DNA of 64,000 nt from Bacteroidales bacterium (GTDB lineage: Bacteria > Bacteroidota > Bacteroidia > Bacteroidales > UBA12170). A program made the translations under genes and the position numbers. The notes under the pieces are model-generated. The model saw only the letters and a list, made by a program, of their open reading frames with translations. It was not told where the DNA came from and did not search any database. The stretch is taken from the NCBI GenBank assembly GCA_016744655.1, contig JADGDY010000006.1, positions 1 to 64,000 of the forward strand, written 5' to 3'. Each line of letters begins with the position of its first letter. Positions within the stretch are counted from its first letter, which is position 1. Positions 1 to 10,182 of this stretch are shown in pieces.

Positions 1-12
1 GTTGATTTTTCG

Positions 13-20
13 TAATTTTG
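13..20 (+). promoter_or_regulatory. Candidate -7 promoter element of pgk
   Basis: The octamer TAATTTTG fits the TAnnTTTG -7 consensus of Bacteroidota primary-sigma promoters and lies 40 bases before the pgk start codon. The matching -33 element would fall outside the window. Confidence 0.55.
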
Positions 21-60
21 CAGAGCAAACACAATCAAAATATTTAAAAAAGATTTTATA

Positions 61-1251
61 ATGAAAACAATTGATGACATTTCTTTTGCCGGAAAAAGGG
101 CTTTGATAAGAGTGGATTTTAATGTGCCACTAAATGATAAATTTGAAATTACTGACGAAACCAGAATAAATGCTGCTATTCCTACTATAAAAAAAATTAT
201 AGCTGATGGTGGTTCTGTTATTCTAATGTCGCATTTAGGCCGTCCAAAAACTGGTCCAGAAGATAAATTCTCTTTAAAACACTTGGTGCCTACTTTATCT
301 AAAAAACTAGATACAGGAGTTATTTTTGCCGATGATTGTATTGGTGAAGATGCAGAAGCCTTAAGTGGTGCTTTAGCTCCTGGAGATGTTTTATTATTAG
401 AAAATCTTCGTTTCTATAAAGAAGAAACTAAAGGAGATAAAGATTTTGCTGAGAAATTAAGCAAGCATGGTGATATTTATGTAAACGATGCTTTTGGTAC
501 AGCTCATAGAGCACATGCCAGCACTGCAATTATAGCTGAGTTTTTTCCAAACGACAAAATGTTTGGTTATGTAATGGCAGGTGAGATAGGAAGTATTAAC
601 AAGGTCTTGAACGAATCACAAAAACCATTTACTGCTATTTTAGGTGGTGCTAAGGTTTCCGATAAAATTGGTATCATCGAGAATTTAATGGAGAGAGCCG
701 ACCATTTAATTATTGGTGGAGGAATGATGTTTACTTTCATCAAAGCCATGGGCGGTGAAATAGGAAATTCTTTAGTTGAAGAAGATTTATTAGATACAGC
801 AGTAGAACTATTTAAAAAAGCTGAGGAGCGTGGAGTTAAAATCCATATCCCTACTGATGCAGTTGTAGCTGATGATTTCAATAACGAGGCCAACAGAAAA
901 GAAGTAAGAGCCGACGAGATAGAATCAGGTTGGATGGGTTTAGATGTTGGACCAGAAACTCGCAAAGCTTTTGACGAAGTATTGCTAAAGAGCAAGACTA
1001 TCCTTTGGAATGGTCCAATGGGAGTTTTCGAAATGGAGAATTTCTCTCACGGAACAAAAGCAATTGCGCTAACAGTAGCCGCTTCTACAAAAGAAGGTGC
1101 TTATAGTTTAATTGGCGGTGGCGATTCAGTAGCAGCTATCAATAAATATAAATTAGCCGACCAAGTGAGCTATGTTTCTACCGGTGGAGGAGCTATGTTA
1201 GAATATATGGAAGGTAAAGTGCTTCCTGGTATTAAGGCTATTATGGATTAA
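61..1251 (+). CDS. pgk: Phosphoglycerate kinase
   Basis: Cytoplasmic glycolytic enzyme that transfers the 1-phosphate of 1,3-bisphosphoglycerate to ADP, giving ATP and 3-phosphoglycerate. The 396-residue product has the usual bacterial length. Visible signatures are DFNVPL near residue 19, SHLGRP near 57, the LLLENLRF segment near 110 and the C-terminal nucleotide-binding stretch GGGDSVAA near 351. The ATG follows an A-rich leader without a Shine-Dalgarno sequence, as is normal in this phylum. The gene stands alone: the next gene, hutI, is on the other strand and ends 430 bases downstream. A TAATTTTG promoter element lies just upstream. Nothing unusual; identity is secure. Confidence 0.98.
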   Translation: MKTIDDISFAGKRALIRVDFNVPLNDKFEITDETRINAAIPTIKKIIADGGSVILMSHLGRPKTGPEDKFSLKHLVPTLSKKLDTGVIFADDCIGEDAEALSGALAPGDVLLLENLRFYKEETKGDKDFAEKLSKHGDIYVNDAFGTAHRAHASTAIIAEFFPNDKMFGYVMAGEIGSINKVLNESQKPFTAILGGAKVSDKIGIIENLMERADHLIIGGGMMFTFIKAMGGEIGNSLVEEDLLDTAVELFKKAEERGVKIHIPTDAVVADDFNNEANRKEVRADEIESGWMGLDVGPETRKAFDEVLLKSKTILWNGPMGVFEMENFSHGTKAIALTVAASTKEGAYSLIGGGDSVAAINKYKLADQVSYVSTGGGAMLEYMEGKVLPGIKAIMD

Positions 1252-1683
1252 TTAGTATTTGTCCATAAAGACCGACTTCTTCGTTACCCTTGCACTGAAA
1301 ACAAACATTTACAAAAGTAAATTTATCGTTATTCCGTGCTACACAAGCCTCGGATTCCAAATTCTGAATCAAACACCTTGATTTATAGACGGGTATTAAT
1401 TAATGAAAAGATGGAGGATTGAAGTACCAAGCAAGAAGCTTAGTAAAATATATAGAGCAGTTGAATTAATCTTTGACTGCTTTTTTATTTGTCCAGAACT
1501 AAAGGGTAGCAGAAACTTGAGGCAATTCAAAGTCGTTCAACATAAATATCAGCTCGTTTTAATCTATCCCAGAAGACGATTGTAATTCATTTGCAATTAT
1601 TGACTGTTCACGGAAAACTAAGGCAAACATTTTACTGTCAAATCATTAGCTGTAAACTGTTCACTATTAGCAATTAACTAAAA
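1252..1683. other. Intergenic region between pgk and hutI (convergent)
   Basis: The 3' ends of pgk and hutI face each other here. I see no convincing hairpin followed by a T-run, no RNA gene and no coding sequence. The only open frame is 60 codons with unremarkable composition and no promoter, and is probably chance. Confidence 0.6.
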
Positions 1684-2925
1684 CTACTTCCAAACCTCTC
1701 CATTCAAAATCACTCTATCTACCTTGTTATCACCAAATGAATAAGGCATATACTCATAACTTGGGATTTCTTTAGTGATATAGAAGCTCGCTCGTTTACC
1801 TTTACAAATACTTCCCATCTCTTTACTTAAATCCATGGCATAAGCAGTATTGATAGTTGTTGCATTGATAACCTCCTCTGGTGTCATGCGGTATAAAATA
1901 CTTCCCATAGCCATTATGAGCTGCATATTTCCAGATGGAGCAGAACCAGGATTAAAATCTGAGGCTAAAGCTACAGGTAAACCAGCATCCATCATTTCTC
2001 TTGCTGGTGCATAAGCCATATTTAAAAAGAAGGCAGCACCTGGTAAAATGGTAGGCATAGTATTAGAAGCTAGCAGACTTGCAATTTCTTCTTTTCCGGT
2101 AAATTCTAAATGATCTACAGAAAGAGCTTGATGCTTCACTCCAACTTGAATACCACCTGAATAATCTAATTCATTGGCATGAATTTTTGGTGTCAAACCA
2201 TATTTTGCTGCAGCCTCCAATATTCTATCAGTATCTTCTACTGAGAAAAATCCCTTGTCACAAAAAACATCGATATAATCGGCTAGATTTTCTTCAGCTA
2301 CTTTTGGAAGCATATCGTTGATAACGATATCTACATATTTTTCTTGCTGACCTTTATATTCCAATGGAATAGAATGTGCACCTAAAAAAGTAGATTTAAT
2401 CTGTAAAGGAGATAATTCTTTGAGTCTTTTGATGACTCTTAGCATCTTTAACTCCGATTCAGTATTTAATCCATAACCAGATTTAATTTCTACAGCCGCG
2501 GTTCCATATTCAGCAATGGTATTGAGTCTCACTAAAGCTTGTTCCACCAAATAGTCTTCACTAGCTTCAGCCATTTTTTTTGCTGAATTGAGAATTCCCC
2601 CTCCTCTTTCAGCAATCTCTTCGTAAGATAATCCTTTAATTTTGTCAATATACTCTATCTCTCTATTGGCTGCATAAACCAAATGAGTATGACTATCCAC
2701 AAAGCCTGGGAAAACCATTCTACCATTGGCATTTATTTCTTCATCAGCTTTTAAATCAGCAGGTAAATTATCCATGCTACCAAAGTCAGCTATTCGATCA
2801 CCTTTAGTTAAAAGCCAAGCATTCTTAATTGTTTTTAGTTTACTCATTTCGGCACCAGCTACCCATGTTTGTGCTGTTTCTTCTACTTGAACTAATTCTT
2901 TGATATTGCGGATAAGGATAGACAT
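1684..2925 (-). CDS. hutI: Imidazolonepropionase
   Basis: Zinc amidohydrolase of histidine degradation that opens 4-imidazolone-5-propanoate to N-formimino-L-glutamate. The amidohydrolase metal motif VDSHTHLVYA is near residue 76, followed by the IKSGYGL segment, HANEL and HLEF metal/substrate histidines, and SDFNPGS near the C-terminus, all as in HutI. I start at the ATG at 2925 (413 residues, MSILIRN...). An in-frame upstream TTG at 2952 would lie inside the putative -7 element and is unlikely to be used. No other hut gene is in the window, so the rest of the pathway must lie elsewhere. Confidence 0.96.
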   Translation of the reverse strand: MSILIRNIKELVQVEETAQTWVAGAEMSKLKTIKNAWLLTKGDRIADFGSMDNLPADLKADEEINANGRMVFPGFVDSHTHLVYAANREIEYIDKIKGLSYEEIAERGGGILNSAKKMAEASEDYLVEQALVRLNTIAEYGTAAVEIKSGYGLNTESELKMLRVIKRLKELSPLQIKSTFLGAHSIPLEYKGQQEKYVDIVINDMLPKVAEENLADYIDVFCDKGFFSVEDTDRILEAAAKYGLTPKIHANELDYSGGIQVGVKHQALSVDHLEFTGKEEIASLLASNTMPTILPGAAFFLNMAYAPAREMMDAGLPVALASDFNPGSAPSGNMQLIMAMGSILYRMTPEEVINATTINTAYAMDLSKEMGSICKGKRASFYITKEIPSYEYMPYSFGDNKVDRVILNGEVWK

Positions 2926-2949
2926 TATTCTTTGTTTTTTTGTGAGCTG

Positions 2950-2957
2950 CAAAAATA
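2950..2957 (-). promoter_or_regulatory. Candidate -7 promoter element of hutI
   Basis: On the minus strand this reads TATTTTTG, matching TAnnTTTG, 24 bases before the hutI ATG. It supports the start at 2925. I do not see a clear -33 TTG at the usual spacing. Confidence 0.45.
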
Positions 2958-3894
2958 TAAAATATCTAATTAGGGCCTATATATAAAGTCCGCTAATTTT
3001 CCCGGTTTTCGGGACAGGCTGTTACGCTTGCCCTCAAAATGGTCATCTTGCCTAAGGCTAGACTCACATATTGAGGGCTTCGCAAGCCTCATTCTCGAAG
3101 CTCTCTTATCAATCAATAAGAAAAATTATAGTTTTCATGAGGAAATAACTATCTCATAAGTTCATATCTCCCAAAGTTTATCGAGATTTGAGTAGTATTT
3201 AGAATGACTGCAGTTCATAAAGTGAAGGTTTGAGTTTTTTTTAAAATTAAAGTCATGGTAGCTGATTGGATTTCAATAGATACTAATAATGACATCCGTC
3301 TCCTTGGCGCACTTTGCGTAATTTTTCTTTGCGTTTTCTTTGCGAGAGATCTAAAAAATACTTGAAGCGACTTGAATGTATTAAATGCCTAGAATACTTG
3401 GAGTGTCTAAAGTTCATAAAGTAAGATAGTCTAGTCAAAGAACCTCCTGCTTAATGCATCGCGCCTCCTGTCTTCCTTCACCCTTCTTCCCGCTTCTAAC
3501 TTCAAGCCTTCTTCTAGTTAATTAACACTATTTAAGCATTTTAGGTATTTCACCCTAGGTGAGCTTACCAGACGAATCTGTAATCTAACTTACTATATTT
3601 GAATGTTTTAAAACGCATCTTTGTACTGTCTTCTTTTGGAGAGAAGATTAAGAATTAGGAGCTACTTTCTCCTCATAACTTTTGATGATAAATAAGCAAC
3701 TCAACAACTATAATTACCGAAAGTGCTCCTTTTTCTTTTTTCCTTTAACAATTTCCTCACACTGCTTTTTTTCTTTACTTTGCCATTGATTATTGAGCGC
3801 ATAATTAAATGATGAAAAACATCCTCATTTTTGGTCTCAACACTATTGTTCAAAGAGTTTACGGACAATATAATATTAAAAAATTCAAGATAAG
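2958..3894. other. Long non-coding divergent region between hutI and ettA
   Basis: About 940 bases without a credible gene. Bases 3025-3105 hold several short palindromes: GCCCTCAA answered by TTGAGGGC, and GGCTTCGCAAGCC. Bases 3300-3352 resemble a repeat seen elsewhere in the window. AGTTCATAAAGT occurs twice (near 3212 and 3410). The texture suggests decayed repeats or a gene relic. A 66-codon minus-strand frame running into ettA is not credible. Confidence 0.5.
3300..3352 (+). repeat. Degenerate copy of the CTTTGTG-type intergenic repeat
   Basis: This stretch repeats CTTTGCG three times and resembles the better-conserved copies at 26050-26098 and 59119-59160. It is the weakest member of the set. 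Confidence 0.35.
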
Positions 3895-5586
3895 ATGGCA
3901 CAAGATCCTTCAGAAGACAAGAAGATTATATTTTCAATGGAAGGGGTTTCCAAGAAATTTGGCCCCAGCAAACAAGTATTAAAAAACATTTACCTATCCT
4001 TTTATTATGGAGCTAAGATTGGTGTTATCGGACTAAATGGTTCTGGTAAATCTTCATTACTCAATATTATTTCTGGGAAAGACCAAGCTTTTGATGGTCA
4101 TGTGGTATTCTCCCCTGGCTATTCAGTGGGCATGCTAGACCAAGAGCCTATATTGGACGAAAACAAGACTGTAAAGGAAATTGTAGAGGAGGGTGTTCAG
4201 GAAGTAGTTGACATTCTTAAAGAATACGAAGAGGTAAATAATAAGTTTGCCGAGCCCATGTCGGACGACGAGATGAACAAGTTAATTGAACGTCAGGGAG
4301 AAATTACCGAATTACTCGATCAGCATGATGCTTGGGAACTCGATAATAAATTGGAAAGAGCCATGGATGCTTTGCGTTGTCCTTCAAGCGAAACACCTGT
4401 TCCTCATTTAAGTGGTGGAGAGCGTCGTAGAGTTGCCCTATGTCGTCTTTTATTACAAGAGCCAGATGTTCTATTACTCGATGAGCCTACCAACCACCTT
4501 GATGCTGAATCAATTCAATGGTTAGAGATTTTCCTTCAGCAATATAAAGGAACGGTAATTGCGGTGACTCACGATAGATATTTCTTGGATAATGCAGCGG
4601 GTTGGATTTTAGAATTAGATCGCGGAGAAGGTATTCCATGGAAAGGAAATTATAGCAGCTGGTTAGATCAAAAATCGAAAAGACTAGCTCAAGAAGAAAA
4701 GACAGCGAGTAAGCGAAGAAAAACGCTCGAGAGAGAATTAGAATGGGTGAAGATGGCTCCTAAAGCTCGTCATGCGAAATCTAAAGCTCGTCTGAACGCC
4801 TACGAATCCTTATTAAATGAAGACGTAAAAGAAACCGATGAGAAGTTGGAAATCTTTATTCCTAATGGACCTCGTTTAGGAAGTCAGGTGATAGAAGCCG
4901 TAAATGTTTCTAAAGGATTTGGAGATAAACTACTCTATGAAGATTTAAATTTTGTGCTTCCTCCAAATGGTATTGTGGGAATTATCGGACCAAATGGTGC
5001 TGGTAAAACTACCCTCTTCCGTTTGATTATGGAAATGGATAAAGCCGATAAAGGAGACTTTATTGTTGGTCCAACCGTAAAAGTAGGATATGTTGATCAA
5101 GCACATGCTGATATCGACCCAGAAAAAACAGTTTGGGAAGTGATTACAGAAGGAAATGAAAATATTCAGCTAGGAAATCGTACCATGAATTCCAGGGCTT
5201 ATGTTTCCCGTTTTAATTTTAGTGGTGCAGATCAGCAAAAGAAAGCCGGGGTATTATCTGGTGGAGAAAGAAACAGAATGCATTTAGCTTTAACTTTAAA
5301 GCAAGAAGCCAATGTTCTTTTACTGGATGAGCCTACCAATGATATCGATGTAAATACCCTTAGAGCGCTTGAAGAAGGATTAGAAAGTTTTGCAGGTTGT
5401 GCGGTAATTATTTCACACGATAGATGGTTCCTCGATAGAGTGGCTACACATATTCTTGCTTTTGAGGGCGATAGCCAAGTTTATTCTTTCGAAGGGTCTT
5501 ATTCAGAATATGAAGCCAACCGTAAGAAGCGTTTAGGTGATGAAGGACCAAAGCGTATCAAGTTCAAGAAACTAAAAGCTGATTAA
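3895..5586 (+). CDS. ettA: Energy-dependent translational throttle protein EttA (ABC-F ATPase)
   Basis: Cytoplasmic ABC-F ATPase that binds the ribosomal E site and gates entry into elongation according to ATP/ADP ratio. Two complete ATPase domains are present: Walker A GLNGSGKSS near residue 46 with signature LSGGERRRVALCRLL near 171, and GPNGAGKTT near 363 with LSGGERNRMHLAL near 454, each followed by a DEPTN Walker B. The helical arm near residues 90-140 and the segment GIPWKGNYSSWLDQK are typical of EttA rather than Uup or YheS. At 563 residues it is close to the usual length. It is monocistronic, with a 215-base gap before the next gene. Confidence 0.95.
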   Translation: MAQDPSEDKKIIFSMEGVSKKFGPSKQVLKNIYLSFYYGAKIGVIGLNGSGKSSLLNIISGKDQAFDGHVVFSPGYSVGMLDQEPILDENKTVKEIVEEGVQEVVDILKEYEEVNNKFAEPMSDDEMNKLIERQGEITELLDQHDAWELDNKLERAMDALRCPSSETPVPHLSGGERRRVALCRLLLQEPDVLLLDEPTNHLDAESIQWLEIFLQQYKGTVIAVTHDRYFLDNAAGWILELDRGEGIPWKGNYSSWLDQKSKRLAQEEKTASKRRKTLERELEWVKMAPKARHAKSKARLNAYESLLNEDVKETDEKLEIFIPNGPRLGSQVIEAVNVSKGFGDKLLYEDLNFVLPPNGIVGIIGPNGAGKTTLFRLIMEMDKADKGDFIVGPTVKVGYVDQAHADIDPEKTVWEVITEGNENIQLGNRTMNSRAYVSRFNFSGADQQKKAGVLSGGERNRMHLALTLKQEANVLLLDEPTNDIDVNTLRALEEGLESFAGCAVIISHDRWFLDRVATHILAFEGDSQVYSFEGSYSEYEANRKKRLGDEGPKRIKFKKLKAD

Positions 5587-5654
5587 TATTAACACAGGTC
5601 AGAATTATACTTTTTAAATAAATGACAAGTTTATAAACGAAAATTACATAGTGC

Positions 5655-5679
5655 TAGCGCGGAAATATTTTCCGTGCTA
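5655..5679. repeat. Strong hairpin between ettA and the sugar permease gene
   Basis: TAGCGCGGAAA is answered by TTTCCGTGCTA across a three-base loop, 11 pairs including one G-U. No T-run follows, so it is not a standard intrinsic terminator. It may still protect the ettA mRNA end. Confidence 0.5.
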
Positions 5680-5801
5680 ATACATTGTAAAAGAAGTCTA
5701 TTACAAATCCGCACAAGCGAGATCGAAAAAACCATAATTTCTAAAGTGTAAAATGGCACTGAAATAAATACTGAAATAAATCAAAACCAAATCGCAAAAT
5801 C

Positions 5802-7055
5802 ATGAATCAACAAAGCAAAACAGGCCCATTAATTATTATTGGATCTTTATTTTTTATTCTAGGTTTTATTACCTGGCTCAATGGAATATTAATCCCATAT
5901 CTTAAAACTGCTTGTGAGCTGACTGATTTTCAAGCTTTGTTTGTTGCTTTTGCTTTTTATATTAGCTATACTGTGATGGCATTGCCTGCTTCATGGATTC
6001 TTAAAAAGACTGGTTTTAAAAATGGGATGTCGGTTGGACTTTGGGTGATGGCCATAGGAGCTTTGGTGTTTATACCTGCTGCTTCTACTCGTATTTACTC
6101 CTTCTTTCTTCTTGGCTTATTTATTCTTGGAACTGGAATGTCTATTTTACAAACAGCTGTAAATCCATATATTACCATCCTCGGACCTATTGAGTCGGCA
6201 GCCAAAAGAATTAGTATGATGGGGATTGCCAATAAGGTAGCTGGAGCCATTGCACCATTGGTATTGGCGTATTTTGTGGTTCAAGACGGTGATGATGAAG
6301 CCATCAAAAACTTAGTAAATTTAAGTGCAATCGACAAAGAAGTATTTTTAGACGGATTAGCAGCGAGAGTTGTAAATCCATATATTGTAATGGCTATTGT
6401 ACTTTCTATAGTTGGATTAGGCTTAAAATTCTCTAATCTTCCTGAAGTAGACTCAGAAGGAAACGATGAGATTAACGATGCGAATCAAGAAGATAAAGCC
6501 AGTGTATTCTCTTATCCATATTTGGTTTTGGGCGTGCTTACATTATTCTTTTATGTGGGAGCAGAAGTAATAGCTGGAGATACCATTATTCAATATGGGA
6601 AGTCATTGGGGATTCCTATGGAACAAGCTAAAATGTTTACCACCTATACCATGGTTTCTATGTTAGTGGGTTATGTTTTGGGAATTTTATTTATCCCCAA
6701 ATATATCTCTCAACACAAGGCCTTACAAGCTTCTGCGGTATTAGGTATTGTATTCACAACACTAGCATTATTTACCAATGGCTTTGTATCCGTTCTGTTT
6801 ATTGCCTTATTGGGATTTGCCAATGCACTAGTTTGGCCAGCCATTTGGCCGCTTGCCATCAAAGGCCTAGGAAGACATATTAAAACTGGTTCTGCCATGT
6901 TGATTATGGCCATTTCCGGAGGAGCAATTCTACCTTTAGCTTGGGGTAAAATGAGCGACGTATTCGATAGTCAAACCGCTTATTTTGTGATGATTCCTTG
7001 TTATTTGGTGATTTTGTATTTCTCTACTTATGGGTATAAGATTAAGAAGTGGTAG
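5802..7055 (+). CDS. Sugar MFS permease of the FucP/GluP family
   Basis: Inner-membrane proton-coupled sugar importer of the fucose-galactose-glucose:H+ symporter family within the major facilitator superfamily. The 417-residue protein has about 12 hydrophobic helices with a polar central loop (residues 210-235). The first helix FFILGFITWLNGILIPYLK and the segment ILQTAVNPYITILGP are typical of FucP/GluP proteins. Substrate cannot be read from sequence: L-fucose, glucose, galactose and N-acetylglucosamine permeases all look like this. No sugar-catabolic gene is adjacent. Monocistronic; the next gene is on the other strand. Confidence 0.9.
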   Translation: MNQQSKTGPLIIIGSLFFILGFITWLNGILIPYLKTACELTDFQALFVAFAFYISYTVMALPASWILKKTGFKNGMSVGLWVMAIGALVFIPAASTRIYSFFLLGLFILGTGMSILQTAVNPYITILGPIESAAKRISMMGIANKVAGAIAPLVLAYFVVQDGDDEAIKNLVNLSAIDKEVFLDGLAARVVNPYIVMAIVLSIVGLGLKFSNLPEVDSEGNDEINDANQEDKASVFSYPYLVLGVLTLFFYVGAEVIAGDTIIQYGKSLGIPMEQAKMFTTYTMVSMLVGYVLGILFIPKYISQHKALQASAVLGIVFTTLALFTNGFVSVLFIALLGFANALVWPAIWPLAIKGLGRHIKTGSAMLIMAISGGAILPLAWGKMSDVFDSQTAYFVMIPCYLVILYFSTYGYKIKKW

Positions 7056-7727
7056 TTTAGATGACTAATTGAGGATCACCGATGTGTGGAGAGTTATCTG
7101 AGTGTTTTGGTATTCAAACTGCCAAACTTGAAGCTTGATACAGCCTTCAATAAATGTTATAGCTGTCATTGTGAAATATTTATACAAAGTGGTCTGTGGC
7201 GACAGTCAGGATGATATAATAGTTTGAAAGTCAGTTTTGGGACTCGTTAACTCATCTTTCTAAAAGTGATCGCTTTCTGCTAAAGTTGCATATATTAGAT
7301 TACATCATCGATCGACATAATTAATTTATCTCGCTCCTCTCAATTCGGATTTTAATTAGTCATAATTCATCATTTCAAAATAGGGAACTGTAACAGTATT
7401 TAGTCAACCTAATGAGTAATGATTATCCGTGGAACTGGTTGGTAATGAGGTTTATAATGGGTGTATTTAAATTTACCTTGCTTTTCTTTCTAATTCAGAA
7501 ACTTCATATCACCACCACAGAGCAAAACTCACACTTTAAGTTTACGTTTAGAAATCGACATGTATTTTAATAAAAAGAAAATTTATCCGCAGATTCCGTT
7601 AAAATTTTACGGTTTTTTTAGAACCAAGGGTCAGCAAGACTGATCATTGTTTCTAATCCACGTTAAATTGCGATAATCCGCGGACAAAAATAAAGTGTGC
7701 GTCTACTCTGATTACCACCAATATCTA
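7056..7727. other. Non-coding convergent region after the permease
   Basis: About 670 bases with no plausible gene. A near-palindrome with arms CCGT/ACGG at 7596-7612 followed by seven T is a possible weak terminator for the permease transcript. Three related strings, ATTATCCGTGGAA (7422), TTATCCGCAGATT (7583) and ATAATCCGCGGAC (7673), suggest a degenerate repeat. Confidence 0.45.
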
Positions 7728-8387
7728 TTAATTTGAAAAAACATACTGTAATATATTTGCGCCCATCTTTAAAGCTTCCATCCTTTTTTCTCCAGAATCA
7801 TTATGTACTTTTGAGTCTTCCCATCCATCTCCTAAATCACATTCATAAGTATAAAAGCAAACTAATCTTCCTTCATAAACCAAGCCAAAACCTTGAGGAG
7901 GTTTTTTATCATGCTCATGAATTTTAGGCAAACCATCGGGGAAATTATATTTCTGATGATAGATTGGATGATCAAAAGAAAGCTCAACAAAATTCAATTC
8001 CGGAAAAACCTTTTTCATTTCAGGGCGAATAAAAGGATCCATTCCATAATTATCATCAATATGCAAAAATCCACCTGACAAAAGATATTCTCTTAGATTG
8101 GCAGCTTCCTGCGTTGAAAACACCACGTTTCCATGTCCAGTCATATGAATAAATGGATGATTATAAATATCGCGACTACTTGGCTCTACAGTTTTATAAT
8201 CTTTATCTAAATCTGTTTTTAAATAAGTATTACAATAGGCTATTAAGTTAGGTAAGGCTGTTGGGTTTGCATACCAATCGCCTCCTCCATTGTATTTAAG
8301 TAATGCTATTTGCACCGGTTTTTGAGCAAAACTAGGAATCCCTAGCAAAAGGAGTATAGCTATTATTGAATATAGTTTTTTAGTCAT
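7728..8387 (-). CDS. DUF4159 domain protein, secreted or periplasmic
   Basis: 219 residues with a cleavable signal peptide (MTKKLYSIIAILLLLGIPSFAQ). The body matches the DUF4159 family as I recall it: NGGGDWYANPTALPNL near residue 33, HMTGHG near 81 and LLSGGFLHIDDNYG near 103, a glutamine-amidotransferase-like fold whose biochemical role is unknown. It is the last gene of a three-gene minus-strand operon, 8 bases after rsmE. Linkage with rsmE does not itself point to rRNA modification. Family assignment is fairly secure; function is not known. Confidence 0.88.
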   Translation of the reverse strand: MTKKLYSIIAILLLLGIPSFAQKPVQIALLKYNGGGDWYANPTALPNLIAYCNTYLKTDLDKDYKTVEPSSRDIYNHPFIHMTGHGNVVFSTQEAANLREYLLSGGFLHIDDNYGMDPFIRPEMKKVFPELNFVELSFDHPIYHQKYNFPDGLPKIHEHDKKPPQGFGLVYEGRLVCFYTYECDLGDGWEDSKVHNDSGEKRMEALKMGANILQYVFSN

Positions 8388-8395
8388 TGTATTTT

Positions 8396-9100
8396 CTAAG
8401 ATTGATTGATAAATGCCACGCTATGACAAGCAGCAACTGCCGCTGTTTCTGTTCTTAATCGTGAACTCGAAATACTCACTGGCTTAAAGCCTTGTTCTTC
8501 TGCATATTTTACTTCTTCGGGGGAAAATCCTCCCTCAGGACCAATAAGCATTAAAACTTGCTCTCCTCCTTTTACATATTTCTCTATTCTTTCTGTCTTT
8601 TCAGCTTCACACCAAGCTATTAATTTAATGCCTTCAAAATTTTGAATTACTAAATCGGCAAATTTAGTCATCTCCTTTAATTCAGGATGCCATGCTTTTA
8701 AAGATTGCTTCATGGCAGAAGTAATCACCTTTTGTAGTCTTGGCCATTTAATTTCCTTACGCTCCGAATGATCAGTTCGAATAGGTGTAATTACATCTAT
8801 CCCCATTTCGGTAGCCTTTTCCAAATACCATTCAAAACGATTGATATTCTTCGTGGGAGCCACTGCCATATGTAATTCATAGGGTCTTGAATTGAAGTCT
8901 GATTTGGTTTCTTTAACTTGAACCAAACATCTTTTGGGATGTGGATCAATAATTTCAGAAGTCATCCAATTTCCTTTACCATCAGTAAGAATAATTTCAT
9001 CACCCATACTTAGTCTGAGTACACGTGCAGCATGTTTCGATTCTTCCTCAGAAAGCTGATAGGTATTTCCCTTTATATCTGGTGTGTAAAATAAATGCAT
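8396..9100 (-). CDS. rsmE: 16S rRNA (uracil1498-N3)-methyltransferase
   Basis: SPOUT-class S-adenosylmethionine enzyme that methylates N3 of U1498 in 16S rRNA of the small subunit. The 234-residue length is typical. The N-terminal PUA-like part contains HAARVLRLSMGDEI (near residue 23). The C-terminal knot holds LMLIGPEGGFSPEE (near 180) and LRTETAAVAA (near 214), the RsmE hallmarks. The ATG shares one base with the stop of the upstream gene (TAATG), so translation is probably coupled to the T9SS-sorted protein gene. Confidence 0.96.
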   Translation of the reverse strand: MHLFYTPDIKGNTYQLSEEESKHAARVLRLSMGDEIILTDGKGNWMTSEIIDPHPKRCLVQVKETKSDFNSRPYELHMAVAPTKNINRFEWYLEKATEMGIDVITPIRTDHSERKEIKWPRLQKVITSAMKQSLKAWHPELKEMTKFADLVIQNFEGIKLIAWCEAEKTERIEKYVKGGEQVLMLIGPEGGFSPEEVKYAEEQGFKPVSISSSRLRTETAAVAACHSVAFINQS

Positions 9101-10077
9101 TATTGTTTTACAATTTTTATAGTTTGAGTTTTTTGAGAATTAGTTAAGGAAAGAAGATATACTCCCTTATTCAGTTCTAAGAGATTGATATGGTTTTGGT
9201 CTTCTGAAACTATTTGAGAGTATACTTTATGGCCTCCCAAACTATAAATATTAAGCTCAGAAACTTCATTATCTAATCCAAAACATGTTATTCCATCTAC
9301 GAAAGGATTTGGAAAAACATCAAATTGGCTCATATATTGGTCATTAAGACCAGTACAGGTATTTATGATAAAACTTTGTACAAACACAGGACTTGTATAC
9401 TGATCTTCTTCTACATATAGTGTAATACTATCTAAGCCAGATGCACTGTTTGGTTGAACCATATATGGCCCTTGTCCTTCTCCACTAACAACGTTAATAC
9501 TTTCACCAAATTCCCAATGATAAGTTGCATCAGAACTTGCGTTTCCAGTATAGTTGACCTCATAAGCATCACCATAACACATGATATTTCCATCTTCTAA
9601 ATTAATATTAAAATCAGCATGTATCTGAGGCAAAACCGTTACAACAGATGAAGAGTCCACTATTTCACCAGCACTAATCACCACTCCAAATAAATCAATA
9701 AAAACTTCAATGGTAATGTAAAGTTTGTAATCTCCCCAACTATTCACATCAGGTGTTCCAAAAACATTAACACATTTAGGTACTTGAGGATAAAATGAGC
9801 AATTATTATCTTGACATTGATAATTCATTCCTGGAGGAATATTATTAATAGTTACAATTTCTATATGATCTAACTCTACTCCATCTTGTTCTGTTGGAGA
9901 AATTATAGTCAAGACCTGTTCATAATACTCATCCTCAATTGCACTTGGGAATTCTGTAGGACAAAACTCGCCATCTCCTTCTGGGTCGGTACAATTAGGG
10001 TCGGGAGTGCATTGGGCATATATTATATTGGCACTTAACAGCGTTGAAATGATCAGCAAAAGTAGACTTCGATTCAT
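9100..10077 (-). CDS. Secreted protein with C-terminal T9SS type A sorting domain
   Basis: 325 residues. A signal peptide (MNRSLLLLIISTLLSANIIYAQ) is followed by a Cys/Pro/Asp-rich stretch (CTPDPNCTDPEGDGEFCPTEF), a beta-rich centre with a PKD-like YHWEFGE segment, and a C-terminal domain starting at FDVFPNPF and ending KGVYLLSLTNSQKTQTIKIVKQ. That ending is the type IX secretion signal, cleaved and anchored at the outer surface in this phylum. No catalytic motif is visible; adhesion or a structural role is possible but not shown. It leads the operon with rsmE and DUF4159 and has its own -7 element. Confidence 0.85.
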   Translation of the reverse strand: MNRSLLLLIISTLLSANIIYAQCTPDPNCTDPEGDGEFCPTEFPSAIEDEYYEQVLTIISPTEQDGVELDHIEIVTINNIPPGMNYQCQDNNCSFYPQVPKCVNVFGTPDVNSWGDYKLYITIEVFIDLFGVVISAGEIVDSSSVVTVLPQIHADFNINLEDGNIMCYGDAYEVNYTGNASSDATYHWEFGESINVVSGEGQGPYMVQPNSASGLDSITLYVEEDQYTSPVFVQSFIINTCTGLNDQYMSQFDVFPNPFVDGITCFGLDNEVSELNIYSLGGHKVYSQIVSEDQNHINLLELNKGVYLLSLTNSQKTQTIKIVKQ

Positions 10078-10161
10078 CGTTAAATTTTTATGGATTAAAC
10101 CATCAATATATCAAGAATTTTAATCCTATGATTTAAGAAGGCTTAACAGATTTTTGTTAAA

Positions 10162-10169
10162 CAAAATTA
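10162..10169 (-). promoter_or_regulatory. Candidate -7 element of the T9SS-protein/rsmE/DUF4159 operon
   Basis: Minus-strand reading TAATTTTG fits TAnnTTTG, 84 bases before the start codon. It lies back to back with the plus-strand element at 10183, so the region would be a compact divergent promoter. Confidence 0.4.
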
Positions 10170-10182
10170 CTAAAAACTCTTG

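Noticed and set aside
1403-1585. 60-codon plus-strand open frame after pgk
   Set aside because: No promoter, no recognisable fold and in a convergent non-coding gap; best explained as chance.
3701-3901. 66-codon minus-strand frame upstream of ettA
   Set aside because: It overlaps the ettA start and the probable promoter region, with low-quality lysine-rich sequence and no motif.
7422-7685. TTATCCG-type strings that look like DnaA boxes, possible origin
   Set aside because: They deviate from TTATCCACA, are few, and no dnaA, dnaN or similar gene is near.
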